DNA from: VXOI01 sp965261945
Lineage (GTDB): Bacteria; Chloroflexota; Dehalococcoidia; Lucifugimonadales; UBA3495
Length of the DNA stretch: 64,000 bases
Direction: 5' to 3'
Assembly: GCA_965261945.1 (NCBI GenBank)
Contig: CBDHEF010000002.1
Span: 2,108,001-2,172,000, forward strand
Position numbers and translations under genes: made by a program. Below the pieces are notes generated by a model. That model saw only the letters and a list, made by a program, of their open reading frames with translations, ran no database searches and was not told the origin of the DNA. Shown piece by piece: positions 32,376-39,651 of this stretch. Numbering within the stretch: the stretch's first letter is position 1; every line of letters begins with the position of its first letter.

Positions 32376-33694
32376 AAATTGCTTACTCGTTGAGGCGAGT
32401 CTCCGCATTCTGGCTGGCTGCGGTGTGCGCCGGAGTTATGGCGGCCCTGCTTGTCGCCCTGCCGCTATCGGCCACGGCACAGACCCAGCAGACGCTTTCC
32501 ATCGAGGGCAGGGTGGTCAACGGAACCGCCGGAGCCGACAACCCCGGCGGCCTGGCCGTCCTGATGCTGGTAACCGGCCCGGATGGAACCCTCAGCGGTA
32601 CCGCCCAGACACAGGCCGCCCCCGACGGCAGCTTTGTCCTCGATGGCGCGCCCTTGGTGCCGGGCGGCCTCTACAACCTGAGCGTTGACTACGGCGGAGT
32701 CTTCTACGGGCGCTCCCTTCCTCCCGGCGGCCTGTCGGAGGAAGTGGTCATCACCGTCAACGAATGGACGGAGGACGCGGGCATCATGCGCGTCGATCGA
32801 CAGGTCATGGTCATCTCCGAAATCGACGTGGCGCAGCGCCTGGCCACCGCTACCGAGTTCGTGCGCTTCACCAATCCCACCGACAAGACGCTGCGGCCCA
32901 ACCTGGAAACCGCCAGGCCGGGGATGTTCAGCTTCATGCGATTCGCGCTGCCGCCCGGCGCGGCAGAGGTGACCGTGCAGTCCAACCTGCGCGGCGGCGA
33001 GATTATCTCCGTCGGCTCCGGGTTCGCGCTCACTGCCGCCGTGCCGCCTGGAGAGCACAGCGTGGATTTCGCCTACACCTTCCCCTACGAAGGCGGGAGC
33101 CTGGAGTACCGCAACAGCCTGCCGCAGGGCGCCGACATATTCCAGATTCTGGTCCCCGACCGCTGGCCGGACGTGGAAATCGGCGGCCTCGCCGCTCGCC
33201 CGCCGGTGGGCATCGGCGAGGGAGTCTACCGGGCCTGGGAGGCCCGCGACGTGCCCGCCGGCCCCGGCGTCGAGCTGCGGCTGGAGGGCCTGCCCCAACC
33301 CGGTGTGATGGCGCGGGTCGGCAGCACACTGTCCGGCGGCGGATTCTGGATAACAGCCATACCGTCGGCCATGGGCGCGGCCCTGCTGGCCCTGCTGGCC
33401 CTGGGCCTGGCCCGGCGCTACCGCCCCGTGGCCGCTGCCGAGAGTGTTCCCTCTCACTCCGGGATTGGGTTAGAGCGGGGGCGTACCCCCACCTCCGAGA
33501 TCCCGGAGGCCGGAGCGGTAGCCGGCAGCCCGGACGACGATGCTCCGCCGTCGCAGAGGGCTGCCTTGGTTTCCCGCCTGGCGGCCCTCGACGAGCAGTA
33601 CCAACAGGACGGTATGGACGAAGATGACTACCTGGAACAGAGGGCCGAGCTGGTGGCCCGCGCACTGTATGAGGCCCCGGAGTCCGTCGAGTGA
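32369..33694 (+). CDS. Exported membrane-anchored beta-rich protein of the cytochrome maturation cluster
   Basis: About 441 residues if started at TTG 32369; TTG 32354 is also possible and neither has a strong ribosome site. A signal peptide (RRVSAFWLAAVCAGVMAALLVALPLSATAQ) leads to a carboxypeptidase-regulatory-like beta domain (LSIEGRVVNG, PDGSFVLDGAPLVPGGLYNLSVDYGGVFYGR). A second beta domain follows (about 110-320), then a C-terminal helix (WITAIPSAMGAALLALLALGLA). The cytosolic tail ends in DEQYQQDGMDEDDYLEQRAELV, which resembles the CcmI-type helix of the previous gene. Residues 360-375 (VPSHSGIGLERGRTPT) derive from an in-frame palindromic repeat. No named family recognised. Its stop overlaps the next start (TGATG). 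Confidence 0.65.
   Translation: MEKIAYSLRRVSAFWLAAVCAGVMAALLVALPLSATAQTQQTLSIEGRVVNGTAGADNPGGLAVLMLVTGPDGTLSGTAQTQAAPDGSFVLDGAPLVPGGLYNLSVDYGGVFYGRSLPPGGLSEEVVITVNEWTEDAGIMRVDRQVMVISEIDVAQRLATATEFVRFTNPTDKTLRPNLETARPGMFSFMRFALPPGAAEVTVQSNLRGGEIISVGSGFALTAAVPPGEHSVDFAYTFPYEGGSLEYRNSLPQGADIFQILVPDRWPDVEIGGLAARPPVGIGEGVYRAWEARDVPAGPGVELRLEGLPQPGVMARVGSTLSGGGFWITAIPSAMGAALLALLALGLARRYRPVAAAESVPSHSGIGLERGRTPTSEIPEAGAVAGSPDDDAPPSQRAALVSRLAALDEQYQQDGMDEDDYLEQRAELVARALYEAPESVE
33446..33493 (+). repeat. Palindromic repeat inserted in frame (second membrane-protein copy)
   Basis: GTTCCCTCTCACTCCGGGAT then TGGGTTAGAGCGGGGGCGTACCCCC is a diverged family unit read in the same frame as the ccmF copy. The ccmF copy encodes I-P-S-x-x-G-x-G-L-x-x-G-R-P; this one encodes V-P-S-x-x-G-x-G-L-x-x-G-R-T. 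Confidence 0.75.
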
Positions 33695-34320
33695 TGGACG
33701 AGCCTACGGGGGATTCCACCGAAACTGCTGCTGAGGGGTTGCCGAAATCTACCGGGCGCGGCGGGAAGGCTTGGCTGGTTGTTATCGCCGTGGCCGTTCC
33801 TGTACTGGCGCTTCTGGCGATCCTGGCCTGGGCCTCGGCCACTTCCGGCCCGGCCCGTGGCGGCCTGGCGGTCAACAGCAGCATCGTAGAGTTGAACGTC
33901 GAAACGGAACCCGCGCCGGAATTTAGCCTTGCGCTCTTAGGTGGCGGCGAAATTGCCAGCGACGACCTGCGCGGGCAGGTGGTGATGCTGGACTTCTGGG
34001 CGTCGTGGTGCCCCCCGTGCCGCGACGAAGCGCCGGTCCTGGCCCGGGTCTATGGCGGGTACCGCGGGCGCGGGGTCGAGTTCGTTGGGTTCAACCTGTG
34101 GGACAACGCCGGCGACGCCGAGCTGTTCCTGCAACAACAGGGCGATGAATACCCCAACGGCGTGGACGAAGGGGGTAAAATTGCCATCAGCTACGGCGTC
34201 CGGGGCATACCGGAAAAGTTCTTCCTGGACCGCGAGGGACGAATCGTTCGCAAGTTCTCCGGCCCCATGGACGCCGGCCTGTTGCGCCAGATACTGGACA
34301 CCCTGTTGGCCCAACCCTGA
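33694..34320 (+). CDS. ccmG: CcmG/TlpA-type thioredoxin-like protein
   Basis: 208 residues from ATG 33694, overlapping the previous stop. A membrane anchor (AWLVVIAVAVPVLALLAILAWA, about 26-47) is followed by the TlpA/DsbE domain: APEFSLALLGGGEIASDDLRGQVVMLDFWASWCPPCRDEAPVLARV, with the redox motif WCPPC. The GIPEKFFLDREGRIVRKFSG end has the cis-proline region of the family (YGVRGIPEKFF). It keeps apocytochrome cysteines reduced for haem attachment and is the last gene of the ACIII-Ccm run. A palindromic repeat follows directly. The gene name is by function and context; it could equally be called resA. Confidence 0.87.
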   Translation: MDEPTGDSTETAAEGLPKSTGRGGKAWLVVIAVAVPVLALLAILAWASATSGPARGGLAVNSSIVELNVETEPAPEFSLALLGGGEIASDDLRGQVVMLDFWASWCPPCRDEAPVLARVYGGYRGRGVEFVGFNLWDNAGDAELFLQQQGDEYPNGVDEGGKIAISYGVRGIPEKFFLDREGRIVRKFSGPMDAGLLRQILDTLLAQP

Positions 34321-34333
34321 TTGGGGTATCAAG

Positions 34334-34370
34334 AATCCCCTCTCCCTCTGGGAGGGGGTTAGGGTGAGGG
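34334..34370 (+). repeat. Palindromic repeat after the ccm operon
   Basis: ATCCCCTCTCCCTCTGGGAGG, GGGTTAGGGTGAGGG at the end of the ACIII-Ccm run. It may act as a processing or termination hairpin but has no T-run. Confidence 0.75.
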
Positions 34371-34435
34371 TTAGGCGATTCCCGCGCACCTGATTCCGAC
34401 GCACCTGGAAACTTCAGGATGGACGGACGGAAGTT

Positions 34436-35494
34436 ATGACCGACCAACAAATCGTACCGGCGATGCTGGCCGTGGACTGGGGCGGCACCTGGTGCCGGGT
34501 GGCTCTGATTGACCGGCAGGGCGAAGTCCTGTGGCAGGCGCGACGCCCGAATCCTCCCCACCGGGGGGCAAGTGAAAGGAGCGCCACCGACGAGTATCTC
34601 GCTCTGGCCGCAACCCTGCTGGCGGAAGCCCTCACCCTGGAGGGCATCCGCGCCGACGGCATCGGGATTGCGGTGGCCGGCCCGGTGGACCCCGAGAGCG
34701 GCATCCTGTACCAGCCGCCCAACCTGATGGCCCTGGACGGCGTTTCGCTGAAGCGAGTCTGGCAGGAGCGGTACGCCCTGCCCGTGGTGGTTGGCAACGA
34801 CGCCAACCTCGCCGCCATGGGCGAGTACCACTTCGGCGCGGGACGGGACGCAACGCAGGGCGGGCGCCCGCCCAAAAGCCTGTTCTACGTTACCATCAGC
34901 ACCGGCATCGGCGGGGGCGTAATCGAAAATGGCCGGCTGGCGCTGGGCGCCAACGGCCTGACCGCAGAGGTGGGCCACACCACCGTTGACACCTCGGCCA
35001 CGGCGCCGCGTTGCCAATGCGGCAAGCTGGGCTGCCTTGAGGCCGTTTCCTCCGGCACCGCCATCGCCAACTACGCCCGCGCCGCGCTGACCCCTCCCTA
35101 CGTCCCCCCCTCAGGGGTGGAGATGGAAGGCGGGGCGAGTCCGGCCGAATCTGCATTGGCAGCGGTTGTGCCTTCCGATATTACCGCCCGCTCTGTTGTG
35201 GCCGCCGCAGTTCAGGGCGACGCCTTCGCTCTCTCCGTAATGAGCCGCGCCGTGGCGGGCCTGGCCGTCGGCCTGGCCAATGCAGTCCACCTGTTCAACC
35301 CCGACCTGATAGTCCTGGGCGGCGGCGTGTCCGAGGGCCTGACCCAACTGAACCTGCTGCCCCGCATCAAACAGGGCATCCACGACCGCCTGATGAGCGA
35401 GCTGCACAAGTCCTTCGACCTCGTGCCGTCGGTGCTGGGCGACAACTCCGGCCTGCTGGGAGCCGCCGCCGCCGCATGGAAGCAGGCAGAGTAG
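34436..35494 (+). CDS. ROK family sugar kinase (glucokinase-like)
   Basis: 352 residues from ATG 34436. The ATP-site phosphate motif AVDWGGTWCRVALID opens the protein. GIGIAVAGPVDPESG, VVGNDANLAAMGEYHFGAG and TISTGIGGGVIENGRL are ROK signatures, and the zinc-binding motif GHTTVDTSATAPRCQCGKLGCLEAVSSG is complete (H, CxCGxxGCxE). The catalytic aspartate is in GNDAN. It probably phosphorylates glucose or N-acetylmannosamine/glucosamine in the cytosol; no DNA-binding domain is present, so it is a kinase rather than a repressor. Two Pro/Gly-rich stretches (about residues 36-46 and 222-240) look like extensions over the family core. It converges on the SDR gene three bases away. Confidence 0.88.
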   Translation: MTDQQIVPAMLAVDWGGTWCRVALIDRQGEVLWQARRPNPPHRGASERSATDEYLALAATLLAEALTLEGIRADGIGIAVAGPVDPESGILYQPPNLMALDGVSLKRVWQERYALPVVVGNDANLAAMGEYHFGAGRDATQGGRPPKSLFYVTISTGIGGGVIENGRLALGANGLTAEVGHTTVDTSATAPRCQCGKLGCLEAVSSGTAIANYARAALTPPYVPPSGVEMEGGASPAESALAAVVPSDITARSVVAAAVQGDAFALSVMSRAVAGLAVGLANAVHLFNPDLIVLGGGVSEGLTQLNLLPRIKQGIHDRLMSELHKSFDLVPSVLGDNSGLLGAAAAAWKQAE

Positions 35495-35497
35495 CCG

Positions 35498-36283
35498 CTA
35501 TGAGATGTAGCGCCCGCCCATGACGTTAACGCTGTCGCCGGTGATGTAGGCCGACTCGTCGCTGGCGAAGAACAGGCAGGCGTTGGCCACGTCCTGCACC
35601 GTGGCCTGTCGGCCCATGGGCAGGTCCTGAAGGTGCTGCGAGGAACCCCGGTTCATGCCGCTCTGGAACTCCGGGTACCATTCCGGGTGATCTCGGGAGG
35701 TGTCGGTGGAGCCGGGGTTGACCATGTTGGCCCGTACCCCGTGGGGCGCGGCCTCGGCGGCGATGGCCCGGATCAGCCCCAGCAGGCCCGTCTTGGCGGC
35801 GGTGACGGCGGTGGTGTTGGGCCGCCCGGTAATGGAGGACTGCCCGCCCAGCGCGATGATGCTGCCGCTGCGCCGCTCCAGCATCCCCGGCCCAGCTTCC
35901 GAGCCGAGAACGGCCTTGCACAGGTAGAAGGCCGAGTTTAGGTTGGTGTTCATCACCTGTAGCCATTCGTCGTCCGACACTTCGGTAATCGGCTTGTGGG
36001 GGCGGATGGCGACGTTGGACACCAGCACGTCAATCTTGCCGAGCTGGTCTATCCCGTCCGATACCATGCGTCGCACAGAGTCGGCGTCGCCCACGTCGCA
36101 GACGGCCGTCACGGTTTTCGCGCCCAGCTCTCGGCACTGCGCCGCCACCTCGTCCAGCTCCTGGGCGCTCTGCCGGGTGTTCAGCACCAGGCCGGCGCCC
36201 TCGCGGGCGAAGGTCAGCGCGATTTCCCTGCCGATGTTGCGGCTGGCGCCCGTTACCAGCGCCGCCTTCCCTTCCAATCGCAT
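35498..36283 (-). CDS. SDR family protein lacking the catalytic tyrosine
   Basis: 261 residues from ATG 36283. The cofactor motif TGASRNIGREIALTFAREGA, VSNVA in place of NNAG, and the C-terminus FFASDESAYITGDSVNVMGGRYIS are SDR features. In the active-site region IIALGGQSSITGRPNTTAVTAAKTGLLGL the usual Y-x-x-x-K reads V-x-x-x-K: valine replaces the catalytic tyrosine, though the lysine and a serine remain. The protein may therefore bind cofactor but not act as a classical dehydrogenase, or may use another residue. The start is the first ATG that gives a normal N-terminus; a longer frame upstream has no support. Substrate unknown. Confidence 0.85.
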   Translation of the reverse strand: MRLEGKAALVTGASRNIGREIALTFAREGAGLVLNTRQSAQELDEVAAQCRELGAKTVTAVCDVGDADSVRRMVSDGIDQLGKIDVLVSNVAIRPHKPITEVSDDEWLQVMNTNLNSAFYLCKAVLGSEAGPGMLERRSGSIIALGGQSSITGRPNTTAVTAAKTGLLGLIRAIAAEAAPHGVRANMVNPGSTDTSRDHPEWYPEFQSGMNRGSSQHLQDLPMGRQATVQDVANACLFFASDESAYITGDSVNVMGGRYIS

Positions 36284-36419
36284 ATTCGCATCCCTTGATT
36301 TAGAATAGGGGTCGAGTAGCCCGTTCCAATGATACCTTGTTTTATCAGCCTGATTGGGCGATTCGTCAGTCACAACTGGAACGCCCCACACCAAGATTTC
36401 GCTGTCCGGGGAGACAATT

Positions 36420-36752
36420 ATGACATACGAGCCGTCAAAGCAGGGGGGCGTGCAATTCACATACCGGGACGCCCAAGGAGCCGTTGATTATTTGGGCGTA
36501 CTCACCGTCGAATTCGGAGAGGAAGGAGGGCAGTGGGTGGGCGTATGCCGGGAACTCGGCGCCGCAACGCAAGCCGACACGTTGGCCGAAGTCGAGGCTG
36601 TTCTGCGAGAGGCCATAGACCTGCAACTGAATGAAATGGCGCGGATTGCTGATGTTCGAGAGTATCTCATTGAGAATCAGGTCAACTTCGCGCCAATTTC
36701 AATGCCCCATGATTCTGGCTTTGCCGTGGCGGGGAACGTGTTGACCGCATGA
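36420..36752 (+). CDS. hicB: HicB-type antitoxin 1
   Basis: 110 residues from ATG 36420 (GGGAGA upstream). The HicB fold is shown by YLGVLTVEFGEEGGQWVGVCRELGAATQADTLAEVEAVLREAIDLQL, the RNase-H-like domain of partial-HicB antitoxins (W-V-x-x-C-x-E-L-x-x-x-T-x-x-x-T-x-x-E-A). No separate DNA-binding domain is visible. Its stop overlaps the hicA start (ATGA), so the order is antitoxin first, the reverse of many hicAB loci. The downstream toxin is interrupted by a stop codon. Confidence 0.85.
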   Translation: MTYEPSKQGGVQFTYRDAQGAVDYLGVLTVEFGEEGGQWVGVCRELGAATQADTLAEVEAVLREAIDLQLNEMARIADVREYLIENQVNFAPISMPHDSGFAVAGNVLTA

Positions 36753-37039
36753 GCATCTCCGGGCGTGAACTTATGGCCCTTCTTGAGAAAGACGGGTGGG
36801 TTCGAGGTGGAAGGCGAACTCACGGGGTGTTCTATTCCAAGTGATTTCCAGGTGAAGCTCGCCCCCGCTCAACGGTCATACCCGACATATCAACACCGTT
36901 GCAGCCTTCAACCTTGGGAGCCATACTCAGCTTGAAGCAGACTGGACTCAGTAGAGTCGGCCTGCAAGAACTAATAGATTCGATACAATCCCAATTCATC
37001 TTGATGGACACACTCGGAACACACGCCAATTCCAACTAA
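36749..37039 (+). pseudogene. hicA: HicA toxin 1, interrupted by an in-frame TGA
   Basis: The frame begins MSISGRELMALLEKDGWVRGGRRTHGVFYSK, then hits TGA at 36842-36844. It continues in the same frame with FPGEARPRSTVIPDISTPLQ, PSTLGAILSLKQTGLSRVGLQELI to TAA 37039. Both parts match HicA/YcfA-type toxins (double-stranded-RNA-binding-like fold, catalytic histidine in T-H-G). CGA to TGA is the simplest origin of the stop. As read, the toxin is a 31-residue stub and probably inactive. There is no cysteine or thiol context here, so selenocysteine is unlikely. Confidence 0.78.
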
Positions 37040-37056
37040 AAGCAGGGAGGAGCATT

Positions 37057-37851
37057 ATGAAGTGGTGCCGATATACCGCCAACGGGTCCACATCCTACGG
37101 CATTGTCGAGGGCGACACGGTTCACGAGGTTTCCGGCAGTCCGTTTGGCGAGCACTCCAAGACGGGGGCGACACACCCGTTGAGCGCGGTGCAGCTGGAG
37201 GTGCCGGTCATTCCGACCACCTTCTACGCCGCCGGCATCAACTACCCCGAGCACGTCACCTGGGCGGCCCAAATGAGGGGTCAGGAACCCGATCTGCCCA
37301 AGAGGGCAGACGTCGGCTACCGGGCCAACAACGCGCTGGCGCCTCACGGTCACGACATCATCGTTCCCGCCGACGCCACCGAGCAGTTGCAATACGAGGG
37401 CGAGCTGGTGGTGGTCATCGGCAAGGCCTGGCGCCCCGATGGAACCGGGATCAGCGAGGCCAATGCGCTGGACTACGTGTTCGGCTACACCATCGGCAAC
37501 GACGTGAGCGAGCGCACCTGGCAGCGCGGCGACCGCACCATGTGGCGGGCCAAGAACACCGACACCTTCAAGCCCATGGGCCCGTGGATTGTCACCGGCC
37601 TCAACCCCGACGACCTCCACGTCACCATCCGCGTCAACGACAACGTGGTCGGCGAGTACGACGTTGCCACCGCCCTGTTCGGCGTGCGCCACTACATCAG
37701 CGAGATGAGCAAGTACCTGACGCTGGTCCCCGGCGATGTCCTGTGGATGGGCACCGAGGGCGCGACGGAGAACATGAAGGACGGCGACCTCTGCGACATC
37801 GAAATCAGCGAAATCGGCACCCTGAGCAACCGCGTCAACTGGCAGAAGTAG
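37057..37851 (+). CDS. Fumarylacetoacetate hydrolase (FAH) family protein
   Basis: 264 residues from ATG 37057 with GGGAGGAG upstream. FAH-family features: FYAAGINYPEHV, YEGELVVVIGKA (metal-binding E-x-E), YTIGNDVSERTWQ, TFKPMGPWIVTG and VPGDVLWMGTEGATENMKDGDLCDIEISEIGTL. The metal site is formed by the two glutamates and the aspartate of GNDV. The family includes acylpyruvate hydrolases and 2-hydroxyhepta-diene-dioate isomerases in aromatic ring degradation; the exact reaction cannot be told. It is likely cytosolic. It lies alone after the hic locus and may have been separate from it. Confidence 0.88.
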   Translation: MKWCRYTANGSTSYGIVEGDTVHEVSGSPFGEHSKTGATHPLSAVQLEVPVIPTTFYAAGINYPEHVTWAAQMRGQEPDLPKRADVGYRANNALAPHGHDIIVPADATEQLQYEGELVVVIGKAWRPDGTGISEANALDYVFGYTIGNDVSERTWQRGDRTMWRAKNTDTFKPMGPWIVTGLNPDDLHVTIRVNDNVVGEYDVATALFGVRHYISEMSKYLTLVPGDVLWMGTEGATENMKDGDLCDIEISEIGTLSNRVNWQK

Positions 37852-37870
37852 CCGCGGGGGCAAAGGCTAA

Positions 37871-38044
37871 AAAGCAGGCGACGTAGGCGCGGTTGTGCAT
37901 ATCCACCCCGGCGGGGAAGCCTTCGTGGTGGAGTTCATGTTTCTCGACGGCGACACGTTGGCCATTGCCACAGTCTTGGCGTCGCAGGCCCGCCCGGTCG
38001 CCTGTCAGGGCATCACCCACGCCGGATTGGTGGAAACGCCTTAA
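37871..38044 (+). pseudogene. DUF4926-like fragment lacking its N-terminus
   Basis: The frame reads KAGDVGAVVHIHPGGEAFVV, EFMFLDGDTLAIATVLASQARPV and runs to TAA 38044, which matches the core of small DUF4926 proteins (LxxGDxGTVVHxY-x-x-G-x-A-Y-x-V-E-F). About the first 18 residues are missing, and an in-frame TAA stands just upstream at 37868-37870. A GTG start at 37893 would leave out the GDVG strand. Probably a remnant. Confidence 0.5.
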
Positions 38045-38059
38045 TTTGATACCACCGGG

Positions 38060-39325
38060 TCAGGCTTCCTGTGAGCGCGGTCGGCGGGCCAGGGTGAACA
38101 GCACGGCGCTGGCGGCGTACAGTACGGTCAGCACCAGCAGCGATTCCTTGTAGCCGCCGGTGCGGTCCACCATCCAGCCCAGGAACAGCGGCGACAGCAT
38201 CATACCCGCGCTGTAGAACACCGAAATTATGCCGGTCAGCGTGGCGAAGTAGCGCCGTCCGAAGAGGTTGCCCACCAGCACCCAGTTCAACACGGCCGCC
38301 CCTTCCAGTATGGCAAGGCCGGCGACGAAGGGCAAAATAATCCAGGTTCCCGGCACCAGGACGAGGGCCAACAACGATACGGCGCCCACGGCCATCCCCA
38401 CCCCCAGCACGCCCTGTCCCGGCAGGCGGAGGCCCGAGAAGCCAATGAGCAGGCGTGTTGGAATGGAGACGAAGAAGAGCAGCGCCATAATATCGGCCCC
38501 GGCCTGCTCAGAGGTTCCCTTCCATACCATGATGGGGATGGCATGGACCAGAATTGCGCTGGTGACCGAGATTCGGAAGGCGCTGGCCATCAGGATGAAC
38601 CAATAGGTTGGTGTCCGCAAGGCTTCGCGCACCGTGTAGTCGTGGCTGGACGACTGTGTGGAGGTGGTGGTTGCCGTCTGCTCCGCCGCCTCGCCTGCCT
38701 CGGCCAGGTCTATGCCCATGCTCTCCGGCGAGCGGCGGATGAACAGGGAGAAGGGAATCACCACCACGCACACGAAGATGCCGGTATACAGCATCACGTC
38801 GCGCCACCCCATGGCCTCGACGCCCCGCGAAAGCACCGGGACCAGCATCGCGCCGCCAGCGGTATAGCAGGTGATGACCAGTGTCATCCCCACGGCGCGG
38901 CGGCGCACGAACCAGCGGTTGGTCACGGCCAGGAAGGTCTGCCCGAAGCCGCTGTTGTTCCCCACCGACACGATGCCGACGTAGACCAGCACGAAAATCC
39001 AGTAGCCGTCCACGCCCGCGAGGAAAATCAGCCCGACGCCGGCCATCAGCCCGAACACCATAACGATCGGCCGGGAGTCGAACTTGTCCACCATCCAGCC
39101 GACCAGCGGCCCGCCGATGCCTGCCTCGCCCCGCGACAGCGCGAATATCAGCGAGACCTGGGTGTCGCTGAGCATCAGCTCTTCGCGGATGGGGATGTAG
39201 AAGACAGGGAAGCCGTAGGAGAAGATGGCCCCCGGAAACAGGGCCAGAAAGCAACAGGCCCCCAACACCCACCAGCCGGGATAGATGCCGTCAATACGCT
39301 GCCGGAGACCGGCAAAGGCCGCCAT
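38060..39325 (-). CDS. MFS transporter, OFA/monocarboxylate-like
   Basis: 421 residues from ATG 39325. Twelve helices; the opening GIYPGWWVLGACCFLALFPGAIFSYGFPVFY, the A motif GWMVDKFDSRPIVMVFG and NRWFVRRRAVGMTLVITCYTAGGAMLVPV match the monocarboxylate-porter side of the MFS. A central cytosolic loop (about 200-230) is Glu/Ala/Thr-rich. The C-terminal half has MLSPLFLGWMVDRTGGYKESL, the second-half A-like motif. Substrate is likely an organic acid, by family only. It is isolated; upstream is a repeat-rich gap of 326 bases (39326-39651) with no gene. Confidence 0.85.
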   Translation of the reverse strand: MAAFAGLRQRIDGIYPGWWVLGACCFLALFPGAIFSYGFPVFYIPIREELMLSDTQVSLIFALSRGEAGIGGPLVGWMVDKFDSRPIVMVFGLMAGVGLIFLAGVDGYWIFVLVYVGIVSVGNNSGFGQTFLAVTNRWFVRRRAVGMTLVITCYTAGGAMLVPVLSRGVEAMGWRDVMLYTGIFVCVVVIPFSLFIRRSPESMGIDLAEAGEAAEQTATTTSTQSSSHDYTVREALRTPTYWFILMASAFRISVTSAILVHAIPIMVWKGTSEQAGADIMALLFFVSIPTRLLIGFSGLRLPGQGVLGVGMAVGAVSLLALVLVPGTWIILPFVAGLAILEGAAVLNWVLVGNLFGRRYFATLTGIISVFYSAGMMLSPLFLGWMVDRTGGYKESLLVLTVLYAASAVLFTLARRPRSQEA

Positions 39326-39505
39326 CAGGCGGAAAGGCTCAAGTTCAAAATTACCGCATTCATATACAGATGCGGGCCGCCCCTTAGCCGCAAGCTCTCA
39401 ACTCTCGAAGCGCCAGCGCGCGTGATTCGCAACCGCGTGGTTGAAATCATACCACGGTGGCCATGGGTGCGCCGCGCCGCCCATATCGGAGTTCAGGAAT
39501 CTTCA

Positions 39506-39622
39506 GTTCTCTCTTTTCTTTGAGGGAGAGGGCCGGGGTGAGGGTGCAATGCCGGGACTGGACGAAGGCCGTTTTAGGACAGGTACGCCTCCACCCTACC
39601 CCCCCGGAGGGAGAGGGAACAA
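39506..39622. repeat. Paired palindromic units in inverted orientation
   Basis: A forward unit (GTTCTCTCTTTTCTTTGAGG, GAGAGGGCCGGGGTGAGGG, 39506-39546) and an inverted unit (CACCCTACCCCCCCGGAGGG, AGAGGGAA, 39588-39622) lie around a 40-base spacer that differs from the conserved spacer of the other compound copies. Confidence 0.7.
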
Positions 39623-39651
39623 TTGAAAGATACTGTACCAGAATTGCGCCC

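Noticed and set aside
36842..36844. In-frame TGA in hicA as another selenocysteine codon
   Set aside because: The position corresponds to Arg (CGA) in relatives, there is no thiol-redox context and the toxin family has no selenoproteins; nonsense mutation is the simpler reading.
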